Part shown: positions 1 through 8,321 of the stretch, one piece after another
Layout of the letters: each line of letters opens with the position of its first letter
How positions within the stretch are numbered: the stretch's first letter is position 1
Assembly (NCBI RefSeq): GCF_039872765.1
Contig: NZ_JBDPZC010000001.1
Coordinates: 310,001-374,000 of the forward strand
Direction: 5' to 3'
Length of the DNA stretch: 64,000 bases
DNA from: Roseateles_B flavus
GTDB taxonomy: Bacteria > Pseudomonadota > Gammaproteobacteria > Burkholderiales > Burkholderiaceae_C
Program-made: the position numbers and the translations under genes
The notes under the pieces: generated by a model
The model's database searches: none
What the model saw: only the letters and a program-made list of their open reading frames with translations
What the model was told of the DNA's origin: nothing

Positions 1-471
1 GAGCAGGGGCCGGACAGCCAGCTCGACGAGACCGGCGACGCCCGCTCCCTGCGCGGCCTCAAAGTGCTGGTGGTGGACGACGAGGAGCTGGTGCGCCAGG
101 CCATGTGCACCCTGCTGGCCGAGCTGGGCTGTCAGGCGCGCTGCGCCGGCACCACCCGCGAGGCCGTGCTGCTGTGCATGCAGCAGGCGCCGGACCTGCT
201 GCTGATCGACTACCGCCTGCGCGGCAGCGACGACGGGCTCTCCGCCGTGCGCTCGCTGCGCAACCTGGTCCCGGCCCTTCCGGCCCTCCTGATCAGCGGA
301 GACACGGCGCCGCAGCGCCTGCGCGATGCGCAGGCCGCCGGCCTGGAACTCCTGCACAAGCCCGTTCGCGCCGACCAGCTCATGACCGCCATGCAGCGGG
401 TGCTGACCGGCGTCTCGCACGTTCCACGGTCGGCCAGGGAGGCTGAAGATGTACGAGGAACCCCGGCATGA
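1..471 (+). CDS. Response-regulator receiver domain, C-terminal end of a larger (probably hybrid sensor kinase) protein; 5' partial
   Basis: The reading frame is open from the first base, so the gene starts outside the window. Seen: a complete CheY-like receiver domain with the acidic pair in VVDDEE (residues 26-27 of the visible part), the phosphoacceptor Asp in LLLIDYRLR (near 70) and the conserved Lys in LHKPVR (near 120). A GTG at 64 could start a stand-alone 135-residue regulator, but it lies inside the first beta strand and has no ribosome binding site. The preceding residues ending in SLRGLK are typical of the linker before a receiver in hybrid histidine kinases. Inferred role: phosphorelay signalling. 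The stop overlaps the next gene by 23 bp, so the two may be cotranscribed. The kinase part cannot be seen. Confidence 0.85.
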   Translation, partial: EQGPDSQLDETGDARSLRGLKVLVVDDEELVRQAMCTLLAELGCQARCAGTTREAVLLCMQQAPDLLLIDYRLRGSDDGLSAVRSLRNLVPALPALLISGDTAPQRLRDAQAAGLELLHKPVRADQLMTAMQRVLTGVSHVPRSAREAEDVRGTPA

Positions 472-3400
472 GGACAGGCGCCGCCATCACTGGCTCTCCC
501 GCCCGCTGAGCGACTGGCTGCTGGCCCATCCCCGCGAGGAGGCCGGCGTCCTCGATGCCGACGTCATCATCGTCGGCAGCGGCTATGGCGCGGCCGCGGC
601 GGCCGAGCAGCTGTCCCGCTGCGCCGACGCGCAGGGCACGCCGCCGAAGATCCTCCTGCTGGAGCGCGGCCTGGAATACCTGCCCGGCCGCTTCCCGGCC
701 CGCATGGCCGAGCTGCCGGGGCATGTGCGCGTCTCGATGTCGGACGAAGGTCGGCGTGGCCAGGTGAAGGGCTACCGCGAGGCGCTCTTCGACTTCCGCC
801 TGGGACCGGAGCTCTGCGTGGTGCTGGCCAACGGCCTGGGCGGCGGTTCGCTGATCAATGCCGGCGTGATGCTGGAGGCCGAGGCGGACGTCTTCCGCGG
901 CCCGCGTTGGCCGGACCGTCTGCGCCGCGATCCTGACGGCATGGCCCCCTGGTACGCCAGGGCCGCACAGCTGCTGGGCGCCGAGCCCGCCGCACCGCAG
1001 GGCCACCGGGGCGAGCCCAACACCATTGCCGCACTCACCCCGCATGCGCCGCGCCGCGCAGACTACCTGCGCAGCCTGTCCGCGCCCGGGCTGCCTGCCC
1101 GCGAGGTGCCCCTCACCGTGGCCTTGCGGGCGGATCCGCGCTCCGCGGCGGGCCTGCCCCTGGACCGCTGCATGGCCTGCGGCGACTGCGCCACGGGCTG
1201 CAACCACGGGGCCAAGGAGTCGCTGGACACCAATCTGCTGTGGCTGGCGCGTCGCCGCGGCGTGGAGATGCTGACGGGCGCTACCGTGCTGCACCTGCGG
1301 CCCGAGGGCCTGGACCCGCGCACCGGCGAGGCCGCCGCCTGGCAGCTGGCCGTGCTGCCCACCGACGAGAACCAGGCACGCCAGGAGGCCCGGCCTTTTT
1401 TGCTGCGCGCCCGCCGCGTGGTGCTGGCCGCGGGCAGCCTGGGCTCCACCGAGATCCTGCTGCGATCGCGGCGCCAGGGCCTGACGCTGTCGGACCGCCT
1501 GGGCGAGGGCGTCAGCGCCAACGGCGACCTGCTGGCCGCCGTGCGCGACACGCCGGCGCTCGACGCCCTGGCCGACGAGTCCCAGGACCCCGCCACGCGC
1601 CAGGCCGGCCCCACCATCACCGCCATGCTGGACGCCCGCCAGCTGCGCGATCCCGATCCCGAGCGCCCGCCTCCCGGCGCCGGCCAGGCACCGCTGCTGG
1701 GCTGCGTGCTGCAGGACCTGGCCATTCCCGGCCCCATGCGCTGGGCTTTCGAGCAGCTCTTTGCCCTGGGCGAGACCCTGGACGGGCTGTCCCGCCCCGA
1801 CCGCAGCGAGCATGGCGCCGGCTTCGACTTCCCCGATCCCTACGCCATCACCCGGGCCGCCAGCGCCCGCACCCTGCCCGTGGCCCTCATCGGCATGGAC
1901 GCCGCGCAGGGCCGCATGAGCCTGCAGCCGGGCCGGGCCGGTGAGGACGCCGATCCGGGCAGCCTGCAGATCCGCTGGCCTGGCCTGGGGAGCGACCCTC
2001 AGGTGCTGTCCCGCCACCGCTGGTTGCGCCAGCACCTGGCCGCGCGCGGGCAGCGCCTGCTGGCCAACCCGCTGTGGGAGATCCTGCCCGAGGCCATGGG
2101 CTTTCTCATCGACGACCGCAAGGGCCCGCTGCTGACGGTGCATCCGCTGGGCGGCTGCGCGATGGCGGACCGCATCGAGGACGGCGTGGTGAACGAGTGG
2201 GGTCAGGTCTTGCGTCCGTCCGTGGGCGCGGAAACGCTGGGGCCGCCCGATCGCGTCTACCCAGGCCTGGCGGTGCTGGACGGCGCCATCGTGCCGGGGG
2301 CACTGGGCATCAACCCGGCGCTGAGCATCACTGCGCTGGTGCTGCGCGCGCTGCCGGAGCTGTGCCGCCGCTGGGGCCTGCAGGCCGGCGCGGAGACGGC
2401 CTCGCAGGACCCCTTCTGGCTGCACCGCCCGATCTACCGCGACCGCCGCGGCCCGCCGCCGCCGCAGCGGCCCACCCTGGTGGAGCTGCGCGAGCAGCTG
2501 GTTGGCCTGGTGCGGGTGCCTGGCGCGCAAGGGGGCGAGACCAAGCAGCTGGAGCTGAGCTTCGAGTTCGAGCCGACGACGGTGCAGCGCCTGGTCGAGC
2601 CCGGCCCCGACCGCGTGCTGCACGGCACGCAGGCCTGCCGGCTGCGGCTCTTCGATACCCGGCGCGATCCGCTGCGGCCCGGGCAGCGCATGGCCGTCAG
2701 CGCGCAGGGACCCGACGCGGGCCACAAGCTCTGGAAGCATGCCGAGCATCCGGATGCGGCGGCGCGCTGGATCGCGCCGCTGGAGCAGGTCAGCCTGCGT
2801 GTCTTCCACCGCGCGCCCAGCCACGCGCGGCAGCGCCTGTGGCGCGGCATTTGGGCCTGGTGGCGCAACCGCGGCTGGCGTGACACGGTGCAGGCCCTGC
2901 AGGAGCGCCTGGCGCAAGGGGCAGCGCCCCGGGCGCGCCCCCGGAGCGCCTGGGCCGCGCTGTGCGAGCGCTGGGCCAATGCCCTGGCCCTGGCCAGCCA
3001 CGGTGGGCAGGAGCGGCTGATGCGCTACGAACTGCGCATCCCCGCCACCCTGCCAGACGCTCCGGACTGGGCCCGTCCCCTGCTGGGCCAGCGCGTCGTG
3101 CTGCAGAAACACCTGCGATACACCCGGCGCGGCAATCCTTGGCAGCAGCTGACGCAGGCCCGGCTGGAGCAGGGTCCGTTTCGTGCCGTCGACGGGTCCG
3201 GCCCCGCCGTCCTCGCGCTGGACCTCGACGAGCTGGCCCGTCAGCGCCAGCCCCTGCTGCGCCTGGTGCAGGCCGAGGACCTCAGCAGCGCGCTGCGCGA
3301 CGTCGGCAGCCTGCTGGCCTACATGAGCCGGCTGCTGATGGGCGTGCATGCCTGGACCTTCCGCAAGCCTGACGCCGCGCCGCCGCGCGAGATCCATCGC

Positions 3401-4594
3401 CTGCCAGGCGCCGTGCCCGGCCTGCCCCTGCCCGAGATCCAGGAGATCGCAGTGGGCCGCTGCGAGGATGCCGGCCTCTCGCGCGGCCCGGCCCGTCATG
3501 CGCACGAGGCCAGCGGGCCGGTGATGATCCGCCTCACGCGCTACCGCCGCGAGGGCGGCCGGCCCCTGCTGATGATCCATGGCTACAGCGCCAGCGGCAC
3601 CACCTTCGCCCATCACTCGGTGCAGCCCGGCCCCGCAAGGCTGATGCACGAGGCCGGCTGGGACGTGTGGATCCTGGACCTGCGAACCAGCGCCGGCATG
3701 CCCACGGCCCGCCTGCCCTGGACCTTCGAGGAGTGCGCGCTCAACGACATCCCCGTGGCCATGGACGCCGTGCGCCGCGCCACCGGCGCCGTGCCCATCG
3801 ACGTGCTGGCCCACTGCATGGGCTCGGTGATGCTGCACATGGCCCTGCTGCAGCCGCAGCGCCAGCCCGAGGAGCATTTCTTCCCGCTGCGCCGGGCCTT
3901 GATGGAGGAGGGCTGGATTCGCCGGCTGGTGATCTCGCAGGTCACGCCGCGCATGGTGTTCTCGCCCACCAATGCCGCCCGGGCCCTGCTGATGCAGCAC
4001 CTGCGGCCCTACCTGCCCCTGCAGGACTTCAGCTTCCGCCCCGAGCAGCCGGGCCTGATGGACGAGCTCGTCGATCGCCTGCTGGCCAGCCTGCCCTACC
4101 CGGACGAGGAGTTCGACCTCGAGAACCCGCCCTTTCCCAGCCTGCGCCGCACGCCCTGGACCCGCACCCGCCATCGCATGGACCTGCTCTACGGGCGGGA
4201 CTTCGCCATCGCCAACGTCGCGCCGCCGGTCTTCGACTTCATCGACGACCACTTCGGCCCTCTCAACATGGACACCGTCGCCCAGGCCATCCACTTCTCG
4301 CGCAGCCGCGAGCTGACCGACTGGCGCGGCGCCAGCCTCTACCTGGACGACCTGCGCAAGGCCTTCGCGCAGCTGGCGAAGTTCCCCGTGCTGTCCCTGC
4401 ATGGCGAGCTCAACGGCCTGTGCGAGCCGGAGAGCGGCGAGCTGCTGCACGATCTCTATGCCCAGGGCGCGCCGGGGCGGCACGAGTTCCGGCTCATCGT
4501 GGGCCATGGCCACCAGGACTGCCTGATCGGACATGACATCGAGCAGGCGGTCTTCCGCCATGTCATCGAGTTCCTGCGCCGGGAGATGCCATGA
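449..4594 (+). CDS. GMC oxidoreductase fused to alpha/beta hydrolase (cholesterol-oxidase-like), 1381 aa
   Basis: Seen: an FAD-binding Rossmann motif IIVGSGYGAA near residue 40; a four-cysteine cluster CMACGDCATGC at 241-251; a GMC C-terminal domain at about 560-640 with HPLGGCAM and NPALSITA. A poorly recognised middle region spans about 700-1000. An alpha/beta hydrolase domain runs from about 1035 (LLMIHGYSAS) to the end, with a histidine in VGHGHQD near 1350. The nucleophile elbow reads AHCMGS, so Cys stands where Ser is usual. Family knowledge: GMC enzymes with such a Cys cluster resemble cholesterol oxidases and act on alcohols or sterols. Inferred role: oxidation plus hydrolysis of a hydrophobic substrate in one polypeptide. 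No signal peptide is visible. The stop overlaps the next start (ATGA), indicating translational coupling to the PhoD-like phosphatase gene. The domain calls are solid; the substrate is unknown. Confidence 0.88.
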   Translation: MYEEPRHEDRRRHHWLSRPLSDWLLAHPREEAGVLDADVIIVGSGYGAAAAAEQLSRCADAQGTPPKILLLERGLEYLPGRFPARMAELPGHVRVSMSDEGRRGQVKGYREALFDFRLGPELCVVLANGLGGGSLINAGVMLEAEADVFRGPRWPDRLRRDPDGMAPWYARAAQLLGAEPAAPQGHRGEPNTIAALTPHAPRRADYLRSLSAPGLPAREVPLTVALRADPRSAAGLPLDRCMACGDCATGCNHGAKESLDTNLLWLARRRGVEMLTGATVLHLRPEGLDPRTGEAAAWQLAVLPTDENQARQEARPFLLRARRVVLAAGSLGSTEILLRSRRQGLTLSDRLGEGVSANGDLLAAVRDTPALDALADESQDPATRQAGPTITAMLDARQLRDPDPERPPPGAGQAPLLGCVLQDLAIPGPMRWAFEQLFALGETLDGLSRPDRSEHGAGFDFPDPYAITRAASARTLPVALIGMDAAQGRMSLQPGRAGEDADPGSLQIRWPGLGSDPQVLSRHRWLRQHLAARGQRLLANPLWEILPEAMGFLIDDRKGPLLTVHPLGGCAMADRIEDGVVNEWGQVLRPSVGAETLGPPDRVYPGLAVLDGAIVPGALGINPALSITALVLRALPELCRRWGLQAGAETASQDPFWLHRPIYRDRRGPPPPQRPTLVELREQLVGLVRVPGAQGGETKQLELSFEFEPTTVQRLVEPGPDRVLHGTQACRLRLFDTRRDPLRPGQRMAVSAQGPDAGHKLWKHAEHPDAAARWIAPLEQVSLRVFHRAPSHARQRLWRGIWAWWRNRGWRDTVQALQERLAQGAAPRARPRSAWAALCERWANALALASHGGQERLMRYELRIPATLPDAPDWARPLLGQRVVLQKHLRYTRRGNPWQQLTQARLEQGPFRAVDGSGPAVLALDLDELARQRQPLLRLVQAEDLSSALRDVGSLLAYMSRLLMGVHAWTFRKPDAAPPREIHRLPGAVPGLPLPEIQEIAVGRCEDAGLSRGPARHAHEASGPVMIRLTRYRREGGRPLLMIHGYSASGTTFAHHSVQPGPARLMHEAGWDVWILDLRTSAGMPTARLPWTFEECALNDIPVAMDAVRRATGAVPIDVLAHCMGSVMLHMALLQPQRQPEEHFFPLRRALMEEGWIRRLVISQVTPRMVFSPTNAARALLMQHLRPYLPLQDFSFRPEQPGLMDELVDRLLASLPYPDEEFDLENPPFPSLRRTPWTRTRHRMDLLYGRDFAIANVAPPVFDFIDDHFGPLNMDTVAQAIHFSRSRELTDWRGASLYLDDLRKAFAQLAKFPVLSLHGELNGLCEPESGELLHDLYAQGAPGRHEFRLIVGHGHQDCLIGHDIEQAVFRHVIEFLRREMP
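2199..2214 (+). repeat. Dispersed 16-mer, exact copy 1
   Basis: GGGGTCAGGTCTTGCG inside the GMC oxidoreductase gene, read in frame as Gly-Gln-Val-Leu-Arg. Confidence 0.9.
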
Positions 4595-6255
4595 ACAAGC
4601 CCTTGCCACCCGTCGAGCCGCGCTGCGCCTGGCCGCCCCTGCACCGCGTGGAGCGCCGCCAGGAGGGCGAGGCGCTGGCCCTCCTGACGGCCCTGCGCCC
4701 TGAGCTGGGCTGGCCGCGCCAGTGGGCCTGGCTGCCGGTGCGCGAGACGCCCGCGGGCTATGAGCCGCTGCAGCCTGCGCGCCCCTTGCGCGAGCAGGTG
4801 CGGCTGCGCGACTTCGAACTGGCCGGGCAGCGTCATCCTGGCGAAGCCCTGCGCTGCCGCCTGCCGCTGGACGAGGTGCCCGCCGAGCCCGGCACCGGCC
4901 TGCTGTGTCTGCTGCTTTACGCGGACCTGCGCGGCCAGTGGGTCGAAGCCGCCCGGCGCAGCAGCTCGCCCGACGAGGAGCTGGAAGCCGCGCTGCAGGC
5001 GGCGCTGGCCATGGATGCGCTGGAGCTGCGCCACGCCTTCGTGCCCCGGCCCGAGCCCGAGGAGGCGGCGCCCCGCGAGGAGGGGCTGAGCTTCATCCTC
5101 GCCGCCTGCCAGTACCCGCCGGGCCTGCTGGATGCGCGCCAGGGCGCCGAGCGTGACCCGCGCCGCGCCGGTCCCGTGGATGCCGCCCTGGCCCGGATGG
5201 TGGACTTCACGCGCCACACGCCCGAGGGCCGAGCCTGCTCGCTGCTGCTGATCGCGGGCGACGAGATCTACGCCGACGCCAGCGGCGGCCTGGCCGACGC
5301 CCACAACTCGGTCGAGCGCTACACCCGCGCCTACCAGCACTTCAAGGCCGGCCTCGTGCGCCACCTGCCGCCCACGCTGCAGCGCATCGTCCATGCGCCG
5401 GACGACCACGAGATCGAGGACAACTGGGGCCCGGTGCTGCGCGCCGACGGCCAGGTGGACGACGGCCGCTGGGCGGCGCCAGCCCGCGCCGCCGCCTGGG
5501 CGGCGCGCTGGGAGCCGGGCGAGCGCGAGGGCCTGCATGCGCACTTCTGGCACCGCTTCGACTGGCGCGGCGTGCGCTTCTTCATTGCCGATGCCCGCCT
5601 GGAGCGCCAGCCCCGGCCGCAGTCGCGCCTGATGTCCGCCCGCATCATGGGCGATGCGCAGTGGCAGGCGCTGCAGCAGTGGCTGGCTCAGAAGGACGAA
5701 CGCCCGGACGAGCGCCCTCGCGTGGTGCTCAGTGGCTCCCTGCTGCTGCCCCGGCGCCGCAGCGTGGCCGAGTTCCCCGGCGCCGCGGCCGCCAGCGACG
5801 CCTGGGACGGCTTTCCCGCCAGCCAGCACGGCCTGCTGCGCGCGCTGTGGCGGCACGGCGCGCAGGACGTGCTCTTCCTCTCCGGCGACGAGCACCGCAG
5901 CGGCTACGCCACCGCCTGGGTGGGCGTGGACGACGGCCAGGGCGGCCTGCGCGAGGACCGGCCCCGGGTCCGCCTGCTGAGCGTCCACAGCTCGGCCCTG
6001 CATGCGCCCTGGCCCTTCTCGGTGACGGAGGCGGAGGCCTTCCAGGTGCCGGACTCCTTTGCGCTGATGCCCGATGCCGAGGCCCCCGCGGGGCCGGCCC
6101 TGCGCTGTCTCGTGACCGCCTGGGCAGACCACCCGGGGGACGGGTTTGCCGTGCTGAGCCTGCGCGCGGGGCAGGTGAGCGTGGCCTTCGAGCGCGGGGC
6201 GGGCTGCCGGCACACGGTCGTCTGGGAGGCCCGCGGCGCAGGCCATCCGGCGTGA
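4591..6255 (+). CDS. PhoD-like metallophosphatase family protein
   Basis: 554 residues. The metal-site motifs of PhoD-type (alkaline phosphatase D) enzymes are present in order: GDEIYAD near 221-227, DDHEIEDN near 270 and SGDEHRSGY near 430. The first carries Glu where GDQIYAD is common. The first ~160 residues match nothing I recognise and may be a family-specific N-terminal domain. No signal peptide or Tat motif is visible, unlike classical secreted PhoD, so the protein looks cytoplasmic. ATG at 4591 overlaps the preceding stop as ATGA. Inferred: a phosphoesterase acting with the GMC/hydrolase fusion; the substrate is not predictable from sequence. Confidence 0.82.
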   Translation: MNKPLPPVEPRCAWPPLHRVERRQEGEALALLTALRPELGWPRQWAWLPVRETPAGYEPLQPARPLREQVRLRDFELAGQRHPGEALRCRLPLDEVPAEPGTGLLCLLLYADLRGQWVEAARRSSSPDEELEAALQAALAMDALELRHAFVPRPEPEEAAPREEGLSFILAACQYPPGLLDARQGAERDPRRAGPVDAALARMVDFTRHTPEGRACSLLLIAGDEIYADASGGLADAHNSVERYTRAYQHFKAGLVRHLPPTLQRIVHAPDDHEIEDNWGPVLRADGQVDDGRWAAPARAAAWAARWEPGEREGLHAHFWHRFDWRGVRFFIADARLERQPRPQSRLMSARIMGDAQWQALQQWLAQKDERPDERPRVVLSGSLLLPRRRSVAEFPGAAAASDAWDGFPASQHGLLRALWRHGAQDVLFLSGDEHRSGYATAWVGVDDGQGGLREDRPRVRLLSVHSSALHAPWPFSVTEAEAFQVPDSFALMPDAEAPAGPALRCLVTAWADHPGDGFAVLSLRAGQVSVAFERGAGCRHTVVWEARGAGHPA

Positions 6256-6352
6256 GGCCGGGCTCGCCGGCCACGTATCCAGGGGTATGCCGACTGGCAG
6301 CCGCCGGCGGGATCGCTACGCTCCAGCATCTCAACCAACCACCGCTCGCCCC

Positions 6353-7414
6353 ATGCCAAGACGCGCTCTCGCCCTCCTTGCCATTGCCTGTCTGCTGCCT
6401 GCCTGGGCCCTCGCGGCCACGGACGCCCCGCCCGCCACCGCCGCCTGTGCATCGCCGGCGCAGCGCGTCGACGAGCAGGGCTTCGTCAAGCTGGGCGGCA
6501 TCGAGCAGTGGGTCACGGTGAAAGGCGAGCGCTGCGGCAACCCCCTCGTGCTCTTCGTCCATGGCGGGCCGGGCAATCCGCTGAGCCCCTATGGCGATGC
6601 CATGTTCGGCGCCTGGGCGCGGGACTTCACCCTGGTGCACTGGGACCAGCGCGGCTCCGGCATGACCTTCGGCCGCAACCCGACGGCCGACGACGTGCCG
6701 CTGACCCTTGCGCAGCTGGTCAGCGACGGCAACGAGCTGGCGGCCTACCTGGCGCAGCGCTTCGGTCAGAAAAAGGTCATCGTGTGGGGCAGCTCCTGGG
6801 GCTCGGTCCTGGGCCTGCACATGGTGCATGCGCATCCCGAGCTGTTCCACGCCTACCTGGGCACCTCGCAGATGTTCGACGCGGCGGAGAACGGGGCGCA
6901 GAGCTATGCCCGGCTGCTCCAGCGGGTGCAGGACGCACAGGACCAGGAGGCGCTGGCGGTGCTGCAGGCCGTGGGCGCACCGCCCTGGACGGACCCGCGC
7001 AGCTTCGGCAAGGTGCGCCGTGTGATCCGCCGCTACGAAGCCCAGCGCACGATCCCGGCGCCCAAGGCCTGGTGGCAGCCCCCCGCGTTCTACGCCACGC
7101 CCAAGGCGCAGGCGGCCTACGAGGCCGGCGAGGACTACTCCTTCCTGCAGTTCGTGAGGCTCAAGGGCGATGGCATGGCCTCGACGATCAAGCTGAGCCA
7201 GCTGGGCACCGAGTTCCGGCTGCCGCTGTTCTTCGTGCAGGGCGCCGAGGACCTGCTCACCACGCCCGACGTCACCCAGCGCTATGTGGACAGCCTGAAG
7301 GCACCAGTGAAGGAGCTGGTCCTGCTGCCCCAGGTCGGGCACGACCCCAACCAGCCCATGCTGGACGCCCAGTACCGGCTGCTGCGCGAGCGCATCCTGC
7401 CGCTGATCCGCTGA
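6353..7414 (+). CDS. Secreted alpha/beta hydrolase, proline iminopeptidase-like (S33)
   Basis: 353 residues from the chosen ATG at 6353, which directly begins a signal peptide (MPRRALALLAIACLLPAWALA). An in-frame ATG at 6287 would put 22 polar residues ahead of it and is less likely. Seen: the oxyanion motif HGGPG, the family motif WDQRGSG, and the nucleophile elbow WGSSWGS. The C-terminal part has an acid region (GAEDLLTTPD) and a His in VGHDPN. Known of the family: prolyl aminopeptidases and related exported hydrolases. Inferred: periplasmic peptidase or esterase. The stop codon lies inside a long hairpin shared with the convergent downstream gene. Confidence 0.85.
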   Translation: MPRRALALLAIACLLPAWALAATDAPPATAACASPAQRVDEQGFVKLGGIEQWVTVKGERCGNPLVLFVHGGPGNPLSPYGDAMFGAWARDFTLVHWDQRGSGMTFGRNPTADDVPLTLAQLVSDGNELAAYLAQRFGQKKVIVWGSSWGSVLGLHMVHAHPELFHAYLGTSQMFDAAENGAQSYARLLQRVQDAQDQEALAVLQAVGAPPWTDPRSFGKVRRVIRRYEAQRTIPAPKAWWQPPAFYATPKAQAAYEAGEDYSFLQFVRLKGDGMASTIKLSQLGTEFRLPLFFVQGAEDLLTTPDVTQRYVDSLKAPVKELVLLPQVGHDPNQPMLDAQYRLLRERILPLIR

Positions 7415-7450
7415 TCCGTTGAGCCGCGGGATCGCGGCCTTCAACGGATC
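7413..7450. terminator. Bidirectional hairpin spanning the stop codons of two convergent genes
   Basis: GATCCGTTGA (7413-7422) pairs perfectly with TCAACGGATC (7441-7450); inside it GCCGCG pairs with CGCGGC around a GGAT loop. The stem contains the last bases of both convergent stop codons. There is no U-tract on either side, so it is a compact shared 3' end rather than a textbook intrinsic terminator. Confidence 0.6.
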
Positions 7451-8286
7451 TCCAGGCCCTGCGCGCCGATCTGCATCCGCTCCACCCCCACGCCCAGGGC
7501 CGTCTCCAGATTGGCCCGGGCCGTGTTGCGGAAATTGACCTCCTCCGCCGGATTGGGCTTGAGCCTCAGCTGCTCGCGGTAGACGACCATGAAGGTGCCC
7601 ACCATGGCCAGCTGCTCGTACATGGCGCGCCGCTGGGCCGGGCTGGCCTGCTGGATGCCGGCGTTCTGGCCCAGCAGGCCCTGCATCTGACGCACCAGGG
7701 TCTTGAAGTGCTCGTCGGCCACTTGCTGCTGCGTGAAGGCGGCGTAGTTGCCCGCGATGAAGGCCGCCACGCCCGCTGCGAGGTCATTGGAGGCCAGGCC
7801 CAGCTGCGTCTCCAGCTTCTGCCAGAAGGCGAAGGACTCCTCGAAGGCCTTGCTCATGGCGCCGCGCTGGGCTGCCGGGAAGCGCTGGGCCAGCTCGGTG
7901 GCCGACTGCCGCAACTGCGCCGGGCCCTCGACCAGCAGCGGTGCCGCGGCCTGGGCCGGCGCCGCGGTGAACAGGGGGGCGGTGCCCTGGCCGGCGCCGG
8001 TTCCGGCGCTGCCGCCCGCCAAAGGGCCCGCACCCTTGCCTGCGCCGGCTGGCGTCCCCGGCGCGTTGCCGGCGGCCGGCTTGCCCAGCATGGCGCGCAT
8101 CTGCTCGGCCAGGCTCAGCGTGGGCGTGGCCTGGGCGGCTGGCGCGGCGGCGTTGCCGGCACTGGGCAGGCCCAGCAGGGTGGCCGCCACCAGCACCAGG
8201 GTGGCGGCGGCCGCTTTCGGCGTGTGCGCCGGGCGGTGCCGCAGCGGGGTCAGGTCTTGCGTCAGGGAGAAGGAATGAGGATGCAT
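7441..8286 (-). CDS. Secreted protein of the DUF6683 type, function unknown
   Basis: 281 residues. ATG at 8286 is chosen because GGAGAG lies 4 bases upstream; an earlier in-frame start would add 13 residues. The N-terminus has an unusually long polar lead, then a hydrophobic stretch (TLVLVAATLLGLPSAG) ending in an alanine-rich cleavage-like site. A low-complexity Gly/Ala/Pro linker follows (about 60-110). The C-terminal helical part (about 140-250) contains NDLAAGVAAFIAGNYAAF and RRAMYEQLAMVG, which resembles the DUF6683 pattern; that assignment is from memory. It lies 35 bp downstream of another secreted unknown protein, so the two probably form an operon. One exact copy of the dispersed 16-mer lies in its 5' coding part (8246-8261). 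Confidence 0.7.
   Translation of the reverse strand: MHPHSFSLTQDLTPLRHRPAHTPKAAAATLVLVAATLLGLPSAGNAAAPAAQATPTLSLAEQMRAMLGKPAAGNAPGTPAGAGKGAGPLAGGSAGTGAGQGTAPLFTAAPAQAAAPLLVEGPAQLRQSATELAQRFPAAQRGAMSKAFEESFAFWQKLETQLGLASNDLAAGVAAFIAGNYAAFTQQQVADEHFKTLVRQMQGLLGQNAGIQQASPAQRRAMYEQLAMVGTFMVVYREQLRLKPNPAEEVNFRNTARANLETALGVGVERMQIGAQGLEIR
8246..8261 (+). repeat. Dispersed 16-mer, exact copy 2
   Basis: GGGGTCAGGTCTTGCG inside the DUF6683-type gene (which runs on the minus strand), read there as Gln-Asp-Leu-Thr-Pro. Confidence 0.9.
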
Positions 8287-8321
8287 GGAACTCTCCGTCG
8301 GGGCTGCACGCGGTGCAGCGC

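Noticed and set aside
380..4609. A 1409-codon open frame on the minus strand opposite the GMC/hydrolase fusion
   Set aside because: Antisense to a well-supported gene; its translation is Gln/Gly/Ala/His-rich without any domain. Long antisense frames are expected in GC-rich DNA.
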